Source of the DNA: Faecalibacterium prausnitzii
Lineage (GTDB): Bacteria > Bacillota > Clostridia > Oscillospirales > Ruminococcaceae
Direction: 5' to 3'
NCBI RefSeq assembly: GCF_019967995.1
Contig: NZ_CP065377.1
Location: 186,001-250,000 of the forward strand
DNA length: 64,000 nucleotides
The notes under the pieces are model-generated. The model was not told where the DNA came from and ran no database searches. It saw nothing but the letters and a program-made list of their open reading frames with translations. Positions 8,080 to 15,311 of the stretch are shown piece by piece (within the stretch, counting starts at the first letter, position 1; each line of letters starts with the position of its first letter). The position numbers and the translations under genes are program-made.

Positions 8080-8368
8080 CCATCCTTTGCTGCTTTGATT
8101 TGGTCAGCGTCAGAAGCAACATATTGTGTGGATGGATTCTGGCTCCCGGAATCTCTCTCGCCCGTTCTCTCCAACGGGCGTAAAATCTCTCCCAATTCTC
8201 TCCAAATGACAGATTTTTCTGCGTTTTGGAAAGTGGGTTCAAATCCGCATGGAGCCTAGTGATTTTGGATTTTGATGAAATTTTGAGCGTAAATTCGATG
8301 GTTCGTATCTTCTGGCAAAGTGGGCTAATTACCTCTATCTTCCACCAAGTACCGTGAGACAGGAAAAA
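8080..8368. other. Gene-free element terminus
   Basis: About 290 bases between the HTH gene and the tRNA fragment. I see no supported gene. A short minus-strand frame at 8048-8242 overlaps the HTH gene and has no ribosome site. The stretch is AT-richer than the chromosome to its right, fits the end of a mobile element and may hold recombinase arm sites. Confidence 0.5.
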
Positions 8369-8426
8369 CTCGAAATCGTTTTGTCCTTAATCGGGCACGT
8401 GGGTTCGAATCCCACCATCTCCGCCA
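8369..8426 (+). other. 3' part of tRNA-Ser(CGA): likely attachment site
   Basis: The stretch reads as an anticodon loop CTCGAAA (anticodon CGA), the 3' anticodon-stem strand, a long variable arm (TGTCC/GGGCA), a T-arm GTGGGTTCGAATCCCAC, acceptor strand CATCTCC, discriminator G and CCA. The 5' half is absent: no GGAGATG acceptor strand is nearby, and the bases before the loop do not pair with TCGTT. This is what remains on one side after tyrosine-recombinase integration into a tRNA-Ser gene with crossover near the anticodon loop. The intact half should lie at the other end of the element. Confidence 0.75.
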
Positions 8427-8778
8427 ACAAAAGGCATCAGCTCAGGCTGGTGCCTTTTTTGCGGCTAAGATGGTGAGGATGAGAACAGGGCGGCGGCCCG
8501 CAGGCCGCAAGCAATCAGCCCTGTGGGCTGTTGCTTAGCCCGCGGGAGAATGCCCACCATCTCCGCCAACAAAAGGCATCAGCTCAGGCTGGTGCCTTTT
8601 TTGCGGCTAAGATGGTGAGGATGAGAACAGGGCGGCGGCCCGCAGGCCGCAAGCAATCAGCCCTGTGGGCTGTTGCTTAGCCCGCGGGAGAATGCCCACC
8701 ATCTCCGCCAACAAAAGGCATCAGCTCAGGCTGGTGCCTTTTTTGCGGCTAGATGGTGCGGATGAGAACAGGGCGGCG
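8411..8778. repeat. 142-bp tandem repeat carrying a tRNA 3' end and a terminator
   Basis: Two full copies (8411-8552, 8553-8694) and a third partial copy (8695-8778) begin with CCCACCATCTCCGCCA, the tRNA-Ser 3' end. Each continues with a terminator hairpin and a stretch equal to the end of the downstream phosphatase gene (GATGGTG.GGATGAGAACAGG). The two full copies add a second hairpin AAGCAATCAGCCC/GGGCTGTTGCTT. Copy 3 differs by a one-base deletion and a substitution where it enters the true gene end. Confidence 0.9.
8429..8460 (+). terminator. Terminator of the tRNA-Ser locus (first of three copies)
   Basis: AAAAGGCA and TGCCTTTTTT flank an imperfect hairpin right after the CCA of the tRNA fragment. 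The same hairpin recurs 142 and 284 bases further on in the tandem repeat. Confidence 0.75.
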
Positions 8779-9327
8779 ATTTTCGATGTGCAGCACAAAT
8801 CCATCAGCCTCCCAAAAGTGCCCATCCAACAGAACTTCGCCCTGAAATGTAATCCGGCGGAGCTTCTGTGCGGCGTCGGTCACCTCAACGGTGCAAAAGC
8901 GCTGCAAGTAGCTGCAAATAGCGGCGGCGTGGGAGACGACAAGGGCGTTCTGCCCCTCCGGGAGCGAATCCAGCAGTTCGTGGATGCAGTCTGCCATCCG
9001 GGCGCTGACCTCACGGAAGGACTCGCCGTCCGGATTTTTGAAGTCCGGGTCTTCGTATTGGTGTTTCCAGAACGAAGCGTCCTGCCCGGTCGTGTCGCCG
9101 GTGCGGCGCTCGGCAAGGCGGGTGTCCTGCCGGACGGGAAGCCCCAGCAGCTGTGCGGTCTGGAGCGCACGTAGCGAAGGGGACGACCAGACGAGCGAGA
9201 CCGTGCGGAAAGCGTCATTTTGGAAGACTGCGGCGGCCCGCTGAAGACCTTCGGCAGAAAGGCCGGGGTCGGGGCTGGAACCGCCGCGCTCCGGGATGGA
9301 ATGGCGCAGGAGAAGAAGGGTTGTCAT
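8749..9327 (-). CDS. Histidine phosphatase / phosphoglycerate mutase family protein
   Basis: A 192-residue member of the histidine phosphatase superfamily. The catalytic LLRHS is at residues 6-10 (usually RHG; here RHS), LVWSSPSLRALQTAQLLG holds the second Arg, and VVSHAAAICSYL the second catalytic His. The acid residue lies in the LAERRTGD/DGESF region. The substrate cannot be told from the motifs. GGAGG 7 nt upstream supports ATG 9327. The last codons overlap the third copy of the tandem repeat, and its 3' end is duplicated in copies 1 and 2. It stands alone. Confidence 0.85.
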   Translation of the reverse strand: MTTLLLLRHSIPERGGSSPDPGLSAEGLQRAAAVFQNDAFRTVSLVWSSPSLRALQTAQLLGLPVRQDTRLAERRTGDTTGQDASFWKHQYEDPDFKNPDGESFREVSARMADCIHELLDSLPEGQNALVVSHAAAICSYLQRFCTVEVTDAAQKLRRITFQGEVLLDGHFWEADGFVLHIENRRPVLIRTI

Positions 9328-9403
9328 GAAAGCCTCCGATTAAAAAAGTGACTTCAGTATAGCAGATTCGGGAAAGCAGATGCAAGAAAACGAGCTGTAT
9401 GTA

Positions 9404-9841
9404 TCAATAATTTTTGCTCAGAATCTTCTCAAGCGTGTCCGCAAACCTGACATCCTGCTCCTTCGTCCGCTTTGGGCTCCCCTTGGGGTGCTTTCCGGCA
9501 CGGAGGAGCTTTTTGTTTTCATACCGCCGCAGCATGAGAGCGTCTATGTTGTCGGCGGTGTATTCCAGACCATTCTGGTTCAGCACGCGTGCGCACTTGG
9601 CAAGACACATGCTGGCCAGCCCGTAGTCCTGCGTCACAACCACATCTCCCGGTTTTACCCGGTTGACGAGAGCAAAATCCACGCTGTCCGCTCCTTTGTC
9701 GAACACCAGCGTCTGCGCACCTTCTCGCTCGATCTGGTGAGCTGTGTCGCACAGGATGATGACCGGAACGACAAACCGCTTTGCAATCTGCAACGTCAGA
9801 TCGACCACGGGACAACCGTCTGCATCAATCAAAATGGTCAT
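9404..9841 (-). CDS. YaiI/YqxD family protein (DUF188)
   Basis: A 145-residue DUF188 protein, full length for the family. Motifs are MTILIDADGCPVVD at the start, ILCDTAHQIER, DFALVNRVKPGDVVVTQDYGL and GLEYTADNIDALML. The fold is PIN-like, with conserved aspartates as a likely metal site, so a nuclease-like role has been proposed for the family; no reaction is proven. ATG 9841 follows GGAGGAACACACA and overlaps the stop of the upstream hydrolase (9838-9841), so the two form a coupled operon. Confidence 0.9.
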   Translation of the reverse strand: MTILIDADGCPVVDLTLQIAKRFVVPVIILCDTAHQIEREGAQTLVFDKGADSVDFALVNRVKPGDVVVTQDYGLASMCLAKCARVLNQNGLEYTADNIDALMLRRYENKKLLRAGKHPKGSPKRTKEQDVRFADTLEKILSKNY

Positions 9842-10521
9842 GTGTGTTCCTCCATCACCCACTGAAATGCTCTTGCGGTACGCAAATCGGCGTCTTTGAA
9901 ATGCCCGCCGCTGTTCCACTCAAGGGTGCAGTCTGCGCCACGCTCTATAAGCCGGCTGTGCAGGGTGCGGATGTTATCGCCCACCGCAGCCATGACAGCA
10001 TTTTTCGTATGCTCTTCCTTGTCGCCAAGGCTCAGATAAACGCGCTGTGCCTGTATCGGGTGCTGCTGTTCATACTCCATCCAGCCCGGAAACCATACAG
10101 AGGGCGAGGCGGCGGCGACACCGTAGAACAGATTAGTCTGGGTGGATGCCCACAAAGCAAACAATCCCGCCAGCGAATAGCCGCCCAGAATGATTTTGAC
10201 GTTTTTCGGGAGAGGATACTGCTGCTTCAGTGACGGAATGACCTGATCTGTCAGGAAGCGCAATGTCTTCCCGGCCTTACCGCCAAACCCCTGCTTCCCC
10301 CACACGGCAGGAGACTTCCACGGAGAAAGTGCATCGTTCCAGCTTTCCACGGGCACGGCCGCAAACAAAAAGTGGTGCGCACTCTGTGCAATAGCGGCAA
10401 CCTCGCTTTCCATGCTTTGCAGCTCGTGTTCGCCGGTCATTTGGAGCAGTAGGTATTCTGCATGGGCTTCGCCGTAAATGAGGCAAGGTCGGTTCCCGAT
10501 TAGCATTGTCTGTGCGGTCAT
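9838..10521 (-). CDS. Alpha/beta hydrolase, esterase-D-like
   Basis: A 227-residue alpha/beta hydrolase. The nucleophile elbow is GGYSLAG in KIILGGYSLAGLFALWA, the same motif as in esterase/enterobactin-esterase-like proteins; a late GGHFKD gives the catalytic His and an Asp is available near LSLGDKEEH. There is no signal peptide, so it should be cytosolic. The start at 10521 has GGGAGGA 9 nt ahead. It overlaps yaiI by 4 nt. The substrate is unknown. Confidence 0.8.
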   Translation of the reverse strand: MTAQTMLIGNRPCLIYGEAHAEYLLLQMTGEHELQSMESEVAAIAQSAHHFLFAAVPVESWNDALSPWKSPAVWGKQGFGGKAGKTLRFLTDQVIPSLKQQYPLPKNVKIILGGYSLAGLFALWASTQTNLFYGVAAASPSVWFPGWMEYEQQHPIQAQRVYLSLGDKEEHTKNAVMAAVGDNIRTLHSRLIERGADCTLEWNSGGHFKDADLRTARAFQWVMEEHT

Positions 10522-10620
10522 TGCGGCGTCCTCCCGAAAAAACTTTGATAAGCCCAGTATAGCAACTGAAAAATCATTTTGCAATTCAAAAGGCGTTCGC
10601 ATTCGCAGACCCATTATAAA

Positions 10621-10662
10621 CAAAACAGGAGGGACAGCTTGCGGGCTGTCCCTCCTGTTTTG
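10621..10662. terminator. Strong bidirectional terminator after rsmE
   Basis: AAAACAGGAGGGACAGC pairs perfectly with GCTGTCCCTCCTGTTTT around a 6-nt loop, with A and T runs on both sides. It ends rsmE on the minus strand. Confidence 0.9.
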
Positions 10663-10670
10663 TAAAGCGC

Positions 10671-11414
10671 TTATTCCAGATTCCCCGTCAGGGTCATGAC
10701 GGCGGAGAGAACGGCCAGAGGGGCCGTCTCGCAGCGGAGGATGCGGGGGCCGAGGCCGACTGTTTTGGCACCGGCCTGGGCGGCCATCTCGGCTTCCTCG
10801 GCGGCAAAGCCGCCCTCGGCACCGGTGATGACGGCGATCTTCGGCTTTTTGCCGTCGGCGGGGCGGACATCGGCCAGCAGCTCCCGCAGCGGGGCACCGC
10901 CGCACTCGTAGCAGAAGAGCACGAGGTCGTACCCTTCCAGACTGCGGCAGACCGCGCCGAAGTTGGGCAGCGGCAGGGCCACATCCGGCAGGATGCCCCG
11001 GCCGCACTGCTTGGCGGCCTCGAAGGCGATGCGATTGTAGCGCTCGTTCTTCTGCTCCTCTTTCTTGGGGGCGGCCACGCAGTAGCGGCTGAAGAAGGGG
11101 ACGAAATGAGCGCAGCCCAGCTCGACGCCGTGGCGGATGACCTGTTCCAGCTTGTCCTGCTTGGGATAGCCCGCAAAGAGGGTCACTTCCACGCTGGGTT
11201 CGGCGGCGCTGGGGTAGCCCGGCTCCACCGAGAACTCTACGGTCTCCGGGCCGAAGCCGGTGATGACGGCGGTGTATTCGACGGCGTTGCCATCGCAGAG
11301 GATGACGGTGTCGCCCAGCTTGCCCCGCATCACGCGGGCGAGGTGGTGGGCGTCCGCACCCCGCAGGGTGGCGGTGCCGTCGGCGATCTCAGTGGTAAAA
11401 TAGCGGTGCGGCAT
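10671..11414 (-). CDS. rsmE: 16S rRNA m3U1498 methyltransferase RsmE
   Basis: A 247-residue RsmE protein that methylates N3 of U1498 in 16S rRNA. The N-terminal PUA-like part (MPHRYFTTE, HHLARVMRGKLGD) is followed by the SPOUT knot domain with KQDKLEQVIRHGVELG, VITGAEGGFAAEEAE and GLGPRILRCETAPLAVLSAV, the S-adenosylmethionine site. ATG 11414 is preceded by AGGAGCC. It lies 130 nt after prmA on the same strand, the usual pairing of these two methyltransferases in Firmicutes, with a short palindromic repeat between them. Confidence 0.95.
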   Translation of the reverse strand: MPHRYFTTEIADGTATLRGADAHHLARVMRGKLGDTVILCDGNAVEYTAVITGFGPETVEFSVEPGYPSAAEPSVEVTLFAGYPKQDKLEQVIRHGVELGCAHFVPFFSRYCVAAPKKEEQKNERYNRIAFEAAKQCGRGILPDVALPLPNFGAVCRSLEGYDLVLFCYECGGAPLRELLADVRPADGKKPKIAVITGAEGGFAAEEAEMAAQAGAKTVGLGPRILRCETAPLAVLSAVMTLTGNLE

Positions 11415-11508
11415 AGTGGCTCCTATCCTGAACTTGCTCGCTCCAAAACGTTCCGAATCAGAAAGTTTTGTTCGGCTTATACAAACTGTATCCGACTGCC
11501 AAGAGCTC

Positions 11509-11543
11509 CCCGAACAGGGGAGCTGGCGCGGAACGCCTGAGCG
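11509..11543. repeat. Short fragment of the palindromic intergenic repeat family
   Basis: CTCCCC.GGGGAG followed by GGCG.CGCC and TGAGCG matches the right-hand part of the longer elements at 21259-21383 and 49977-50100. It lies directly after the prmA stop codon, between prmA and rsmE. Confidence 0.5.
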
Positions 11544-11544
11544 A

Positions 11545-12459
11545 TTATTTCCTGCGGCAGACGATGCACTCCCAGCCGCGCTTTTCCTTGACTTCCTGCA
11601 CGGCGAGACCGGCGGCTTCCAGCCCGGCGATGACCTCATCCTTCCGGCTGTCGATGATGCCGCTGGCGATGAAAACGGCATCCTCGGCCATCAGGCCGGG
11701 GACGGCGGGGGCCAGAGACAGGATGGCGTTGGCGACGATGTTGGCGGTGATGATGTCATACGTGCCGCTGGCCTTGTCGGACAGGTCGCCCACCAGAACG
11801 GTGAGCTGGTCGGCCACGCCGTTCAGTGCGGCGTTTTCCCCGGCGGTGCGGACGGCCACGGGGTCGATGTCCACGCCTTCGGCAGAGGCCGCGCCCAGCT
11901 TGAGGGCGGCGATGGCGAGGATGCCGGAGCCCGTGCCGATGTCCAGCACCCGCTCGCCGCCCTTCACCCGCTCGTCCAGCGCTTCCAGGCAGAGGCTGGT
12001 GGTCTCGTGGCCGCCGGTGCCGAAGGCCAGACCGGGGTCGAGGATGAGCTTGACGCGGTCGGTGTCATATTCCTGCCAGGAGGGCACGATGGCGAGCCGC
12101 TGGCCAATCTCCATGGGGTGATAGTATTTGCGCCAGCCGTTCTGCCAGTCCTCCTGCTCCACACCCTCGGTCTCGACGGTGTAGGCGATGCCTGCCGCCT
12201 CCATCCGGGCGGCGATGAGGGCCAGCGTCTCCACCGGCGAAGCGCCCGGCTCCAGATACAGGTGGATGATGACCTGGTCGCGGGGCTTGTCCAGCAGCTC
12301 CTGCTCGATGAGGTCTACGTGTGCGATCTCGGCCACCTGCTGTTCGATGTCGCTGTAGTCTTCGATATAGATGCCGCCTTCGGCGATCATCGTGGCGACG
12401 GCCTCGGCGTTGTCAGCGTCGGCTTTGGCCACGGTCAGGCGGATGTCGGTCCATTCCAT
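11545..12459 (-). CDS. prmA: Ribosomal protein L11 methyltransferase
   Basis: A 304-residue PrmA. It trimethylates lysines and the N-terminus of ribosomal protein L11. The N-terminal substrate domain (MEWTDIRLTVAKAD, GGIYIEDYSDIEQQ) and linker are followed by a Rossmann methyltransferase domain with DPGLAFGTGGHETT, motif I VLDIGTGSGILAIAALKLG and the NPP-like DIITANIVANAILSL. ATG 12459 has AAGGAGG 10 nt upstream, and a sigma-A promoter is visible at 12507-12535. Full length and intact. Confidence 0.95.
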   Translation of the reverse strand: MEWTDIRLTVAKADADNAEAVATMIAEGGIYIEDYSDIEQQVAEIAHVDLIEQELLDKPRDQVIIHLYLEPGASPVETLALIAARMEAAGIAYTVETEGVEQEDWQNGWRKYYHPMEIGQRLAIVPSWQEYDTDRVKLILDPGLAFGTGGHETTSLCLEALDERVKGGERVLDIGTGSGILAIAALKLGAASAEGVDIDPVAVRTAGENAALNGVADQLTVLVGDLSDKASGTYDIITANIVANAILSLAPAVPGLMAEDAVFIASGIIDSRKDEVIAGLEAAGLAVQEVKEKRGWECIVCRRK

Positions 12460-12506
12460 TGATAAAACCTCCTTCGGGATGTTGTGCACGGTTCGGGAAT
12501 ACCTAT

Positions 12507-12535
12507 ATAGTAACATAGACGCCGCCCCGGTGCAA
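12507..12535 (-). promoter_or_regulatory. Sigma-A promoter of prmA-rsmE
   Basis: On the minus strand TTGCAC and TACTAT are separated by 17 nt, about 50 nt ahead of the prmA start codon. Confidence 0.7.
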
Positions 12536-12802
12536 GAAGTGCGCGGCAGAGGCAGCAGAATATAGAAAATTCACAAATAAGAAAATTATTTTCAAAGAGG
12601 GAGCTTGTATCCCATCAAAAACCCCAAAAACTTTTGACTGAAAAATGCAAAATCAAGGATTTTTGTATCATTCGCAAAGAAAGTGGCGAAAACCCCCTTT
12701 CTTTTTTTCTTAACATGTGTTAAGATATTGTTACGCAATTATGGACAGCCTGCAACCAGGGGCCTCCATAACAACAACATTCTTTAAGGAGGAATGTGTC
12801 TT
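12536..12802 (+). promoter_or_regulatory. nagE upstream region with TTAACA dyad
   Basis: An AT-rich, gene-free stretch. TCTTAACA at 12708-12715 and TGTTAAGA at 12718-12725 are exact inverted repeats with a 2-nt centre, about 80 nt before nagE; they are a good candidate operator for an amino-sugar regulator. A TTGACT at 12634 could be part of a promoter but its -10 is weak. The nagE ribosome site AAGGAGGA is at 12786-12793. Confidence 0.5.
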
Positions 12803-14275
12803 ATGATGAAATATCTCCAGAAACTGGGCAAGGCACTGATGCTTCCCGTCGCGGTCCTGCCGATCTGCGGCATCCTGATGGGTCTCGGCTATGCCTTTGC
12901 TCCGGGCGTTATGGGTGTGCCCGGTGCAGCAACTTCCGGCGCAGCTTATACCGTTGGCTTCCTGCTGGTCAAGGCAGGCGGCGCTCTGATCGACAACATG
13001 GCCTGGCTGTTCGCAATCGGTGCAGCAGTTGGTCTGGCAGATGACCACGATGGTACCGCTGGTCTGGCTGGCCTCGTCAGCTTCCTGATGATGCAGCAGC
13101 TGCTGAGCCCCGCCGTCGTCGGTGCAGTCCGCACCCTCGAAGAGGGCACCGCTACCTACATCGCTTTCCAGAAGGTCGCTGGCAACTCGTTCATCGGCAT
13201 TCTGGCCGCTGTGGTGGGCGCGACCTGCTACAACAAGTTCAAGAACACCCAGCTGCCTGACTGGCTGGCGTTCTTCTCCGGCAAGCGCTTCGTTGCAATT
13301 GCCACCGGCCTGATCTCCATTGTGGTCTCTGTTGTTCTGCTGTTCGTCTGGCCCGTCATCTTCGGCGCGCTGGTCGCTCTGGGCAAGGGCATCGCAGGCA
13401 TGGGCGGCATCGGCGCTGGTCTGTACGCCTTCCTGAACCGTCTGCTGATCCCCACCGGCCTGCACCACGCTCTGAACAACGTGTTCTGGTTCGATACCAT
13501 CGGCCTGGGCGACCTGTCCCACTTCTGGGCTGGTGAGACCTCTGCGGATGTGGGCTGGAGCCTCGGCATGTACATGTCCGGCTTCTTCCCCTGCATGATG
13601 TTCGGTATTGCCGGTGCTGCTTTGGCAATGGTCAAGACCGCTAAGAACAAGAAGGCTGCCATCGGTCTGGTTCTGTCCGCTGCGATCTGCGCTTTCGTTT
13701 GCGGCGTTACCGAGCCGTTCGAGTTCGGCTTCATGTTCCTGTGCTTCCCGCTGTACGTTGTGTACTCTGCTCTGTACGGCATCTTCACCGTCATCACCTA
13801 CTACTCCGGCTTCCGTGCTGGCTTCTGCTTCTCTGCTGGTGCGACCGACCTGGTCTTCTCCGCATCCCTGCCCGCAGCTGCTAAGACTTGGATGATCATT
13901 CCTCTGGGCATCGCTGCTTTCATCGTGTTCTATCTGGTGTTCTACTTTGCCATCACCAAGTTCGACCTGAAGACCCCCGGCCGTGAGGACGAGGACGCTG
14001 AAGAGGCTGAAAAGAAGATCACCCTGGCCAACAACAACTACACCGAAGTTGCTTCTGGTGTGCTGAAGGCCATCGGCGGCAAGGCAAACGTCTCCAGCGT
14101 GGACTACTGCGCTACCCGCCTGCGTTTCACCATCAAGGACTACACGCAGGTCGATGAAAAGGCTGTCAAGGCAGCAGGCGCAGCCGGTGTCATCCGTCCT
14201 GACAAGACTACCTGCCAGGTCATCATTGGCACCAAGGTCCAGTTCGTGTACGACGAGCTGAAGAAGATGCTGTGA
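12803..14275 (+). CDS. nagE: PTS transporter EIICB, N-acetylglucosamine type
   Basis: A 490-residue fused EIIC-EIIB permease that imports and phosphorylates N-acetylglucosamine (glucose family). The EIIC membrane domain (about residues 1-390) has MLPVAVLPICGILMGLGYA, LLIPTGLHHALNN and CGVTEPFEFGFMF. The EIIB domain (about 410-490) has the phosphocysteine motif VDYCATRLRF. No EIIA is fused or nearby, so a separate one is needed. ATG 12803 sits 10 nt from the GGAGG; an ATG at 12794 is too close to it. The neighbouring nagB and nagA set the substrate. Confidence 0.92.
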   Translation: MMKYLQKLGKALMLPVAVLPICGILMGLGYAFAPGVMGVPGAATSGAAYTVGFLLVKAGGALIDNMAWLFAIGAAVGLADDHDGTAGLAGLVSFLMMQQLLSPAVVGAVRTLEEGTATYIAFQKVAGNSFIGILAAVVGATCYNKFKNTQLPDWLAFFSGKRFVAIATGLISIVVSVVLLFVWPVIFGALVALGKGIAGMGGIGAGLYAFLNRLLIPTGLHHALNNVFWFDTIGLGDLSHFWAGETSADVGWSLGMYMSGFFPCMMFGIAGAALAMVKTAKNKKAAIGLVLSAAICAFVCGVTEPFEFGFMFLCFPLYVVYSALYGIFTVITYYSGFRAGFCFSAGATDLVFSASLPAAAKTWMIIPLGIAAFIVFYLVFYFAITKFDLKTPGREDEDAEEAEKKITLANNNYTEVASGVLKAIGGKANVSSVDYCATRLRFTIKDYTQVDEKAVKAAGAAGVIRPDKTTCQVIIGTKVQFVYDELKKML

Positions 14276-14334
14276 TCGCATCCTGAACCGTAATTTTATG
14301 CAGGAGACTGGTTGATCCTGCATCCGTTCCCGAA

Positions 14335-14382
14335 GGGCCGCTGAGGGCGGGCGTTCACGCCCATCTTCGGCGGCCCTTTTTT
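14335..14382 (+). terminator. Terminator after nagE
   Basis: GGGCCGctgaGGGCG pairs with CGCC.CGGCGGCCC and is followed by TTTTTT. A weak promoter with -10 TATACT lies between it and nagB. Confidence 0.8.
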
Positions 14383-14460
14383 GTTCACACAAAACCGTTT
14401 TTTGAGCACTGCGACTGTGCTATACTGAAGACAACGAGAAAAAATCAGGAGGTTCCCACT

Positions 14461-15189
14461 ATGAAGATCATTCGTGCAAAGGATTACAAGGATATGTCCC
14501 GCAAGGCGGCAAACATCATCTCCGCGCAGGTCATCATGAAGCCGAACTGTGTGCTGGGCCTGGCCACCGGCGGCACCCCTGTGGGCGCGTATGCCCAGCT
14601 GGTGGAGTGGTACAACAAGGGCGATGTGGACTTCTCGGAGGTCACCACCGTCAACCTGGACGAGTACCGCGGCCTGCCCAAGGAGCATCCGGAGAGCTAC
14701 TGGAGCTTCATGCACAAGAACCTGTTTGACCATGTGAACATCCGCCCGGAGGCCATCCACCTGCCCGACGGCACCAACCCCGATGCAGCAGACGCCTGCG
14801 CAAAGTACAACGAGATCATCCACAGCGTGGGCGGCATCGACCTGCAGCTGCTGGGCCTTGGCCCCAACGGCCACATCGGCTTCAACGAGCCGGGCGAAGC
14901 CTTTGAGCTGGAGACCCACTGCGTGGACCTGACCGCTGCCACCATCGAGGCCAACAAGCGCTTCTTTGACGGCAACGAGGACCTCGTGCCCAAGCAGGCC
15001 TACACCATGGGCATCAAGACCATCATGCAGGCTCGCAAGGTGCTGGTGGTGGCCAACGGTCTGGCCAAGGCCAAGGCCGTCAAGGCCGTCGTGTCCGGCC
15101 CCGTCACCCCGGAGTGTCCGGGTTCCATCCTGCAGATGCACCCCGACTGCATCCTGGTGGCTGACGAAGAGGCACTGAGCCTGCTGTGA
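14461..15189 (+). CDS. nagB: Glucosamine-6-phosphate deaminase
   Basis: A 242-residue NagB of the short Firmicutes form. It converts glucosamine-6-phosphate to fructose-6-phosphate and ammonia. LGLATGGTPVGAYAQL binds the phosphate, VNLDEYRGL carries the catalytic Asp, and LGLGPNGHIGFNEPG the catalytic His. There is no extended C-terminal allosteric part. CAGGAGG lies 8 nt upstream of the ATG. It sits between nagE and nagA; its stop codon overlaps the first base of a palindromic repeat (15189-15262). Confidence 0.96.
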   Translation: MKIIRAKDYKDMSRKAANIISAQVIMKPNCVLGLATGGTPVGAYAQLVEWYNKGDVDFSEVTTVNLDEYRGLPKEHPESYWSFMHKNLFDHVNIRPEAIHLPDGTNPDAADACAKYNEIIHSVGGIDLQLLGLGPNGHIGFNEPGEAFELETHCVDLTAATIEANKRFFDGNEDLVPKQAYTMGIKTIMQARKVLVVANGLAKAKAVKAVVSGPVTPECPGSILQMHPDCILVADEEALSLL

Positions 15190-15262
15190 CCCTCTCAGGC
15201 AAAGCCTTGCGGCTTTGCCAGCTCCCCCAAAGGGGGAGCCATTGGCAGCAAGGCATTGCGGG
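15189..15262. repeat. Half copy of the palindromic intergenic repeat
   Basis: Starts ACCCTCTCAGG, then a GGCAAAGCC/GGCTTTGCC hairpin and CTCCCCC/GGGGGAG hairpin, the left half of the elements at 41936 and 49977. The right-hand GAGAGGGT end is missing. Confidence 0.7.
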
Positions 15263-15311
15263 AGCGTAAAGAAAAACAGCAGCAAACAGCTCGATTATAG
15301 AGGCTTCAATT

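Larger units (their letters stand above)
1..8426 (-). mobile_element. Right end of a Tn1549-like integrative conjugative element
   Basis: Read on the minus strand, the gene order ParA, ParB, small DUF proteins, PcfB, VirD4, Maff2, TrbL-like matches the transfer and maintenance core of Tn1549/CTn-type elements of Clostridia. The element continues past the left edge. Its right limit is placed at the 3' half of a tRNA-Ser gene ending at 8426, after which ordinary chromosomal genes begin. No integrase, relaxase or VirB4 is in the window, so these would have to lie to the left. The replication initiator is reduced to its C-terminal part. Whether the element still moves cannot be judged from this portion. 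Confidence 0.85.

Noticed and set aside
8048-8242. Small minus-strand frame overlapping the HTH gene start
   Set aside because: No ribosome site, and it overlaps the better-supported HTH gene.
8369-8426. Complete tRNA gene
   Set aside because: The 5' half and its acceptor strand are absent; only the 3' part can be folded, so it is called an att-like fragment.
12731-14392. Long minus-strand open frame (553 codons) opposite nagE
   Set aside because: The plus-strand nagE shows clear PTS motifs; the antisense frame is Gln/Asp/His-rich with no family features, a by-product of GC-rich codon use.
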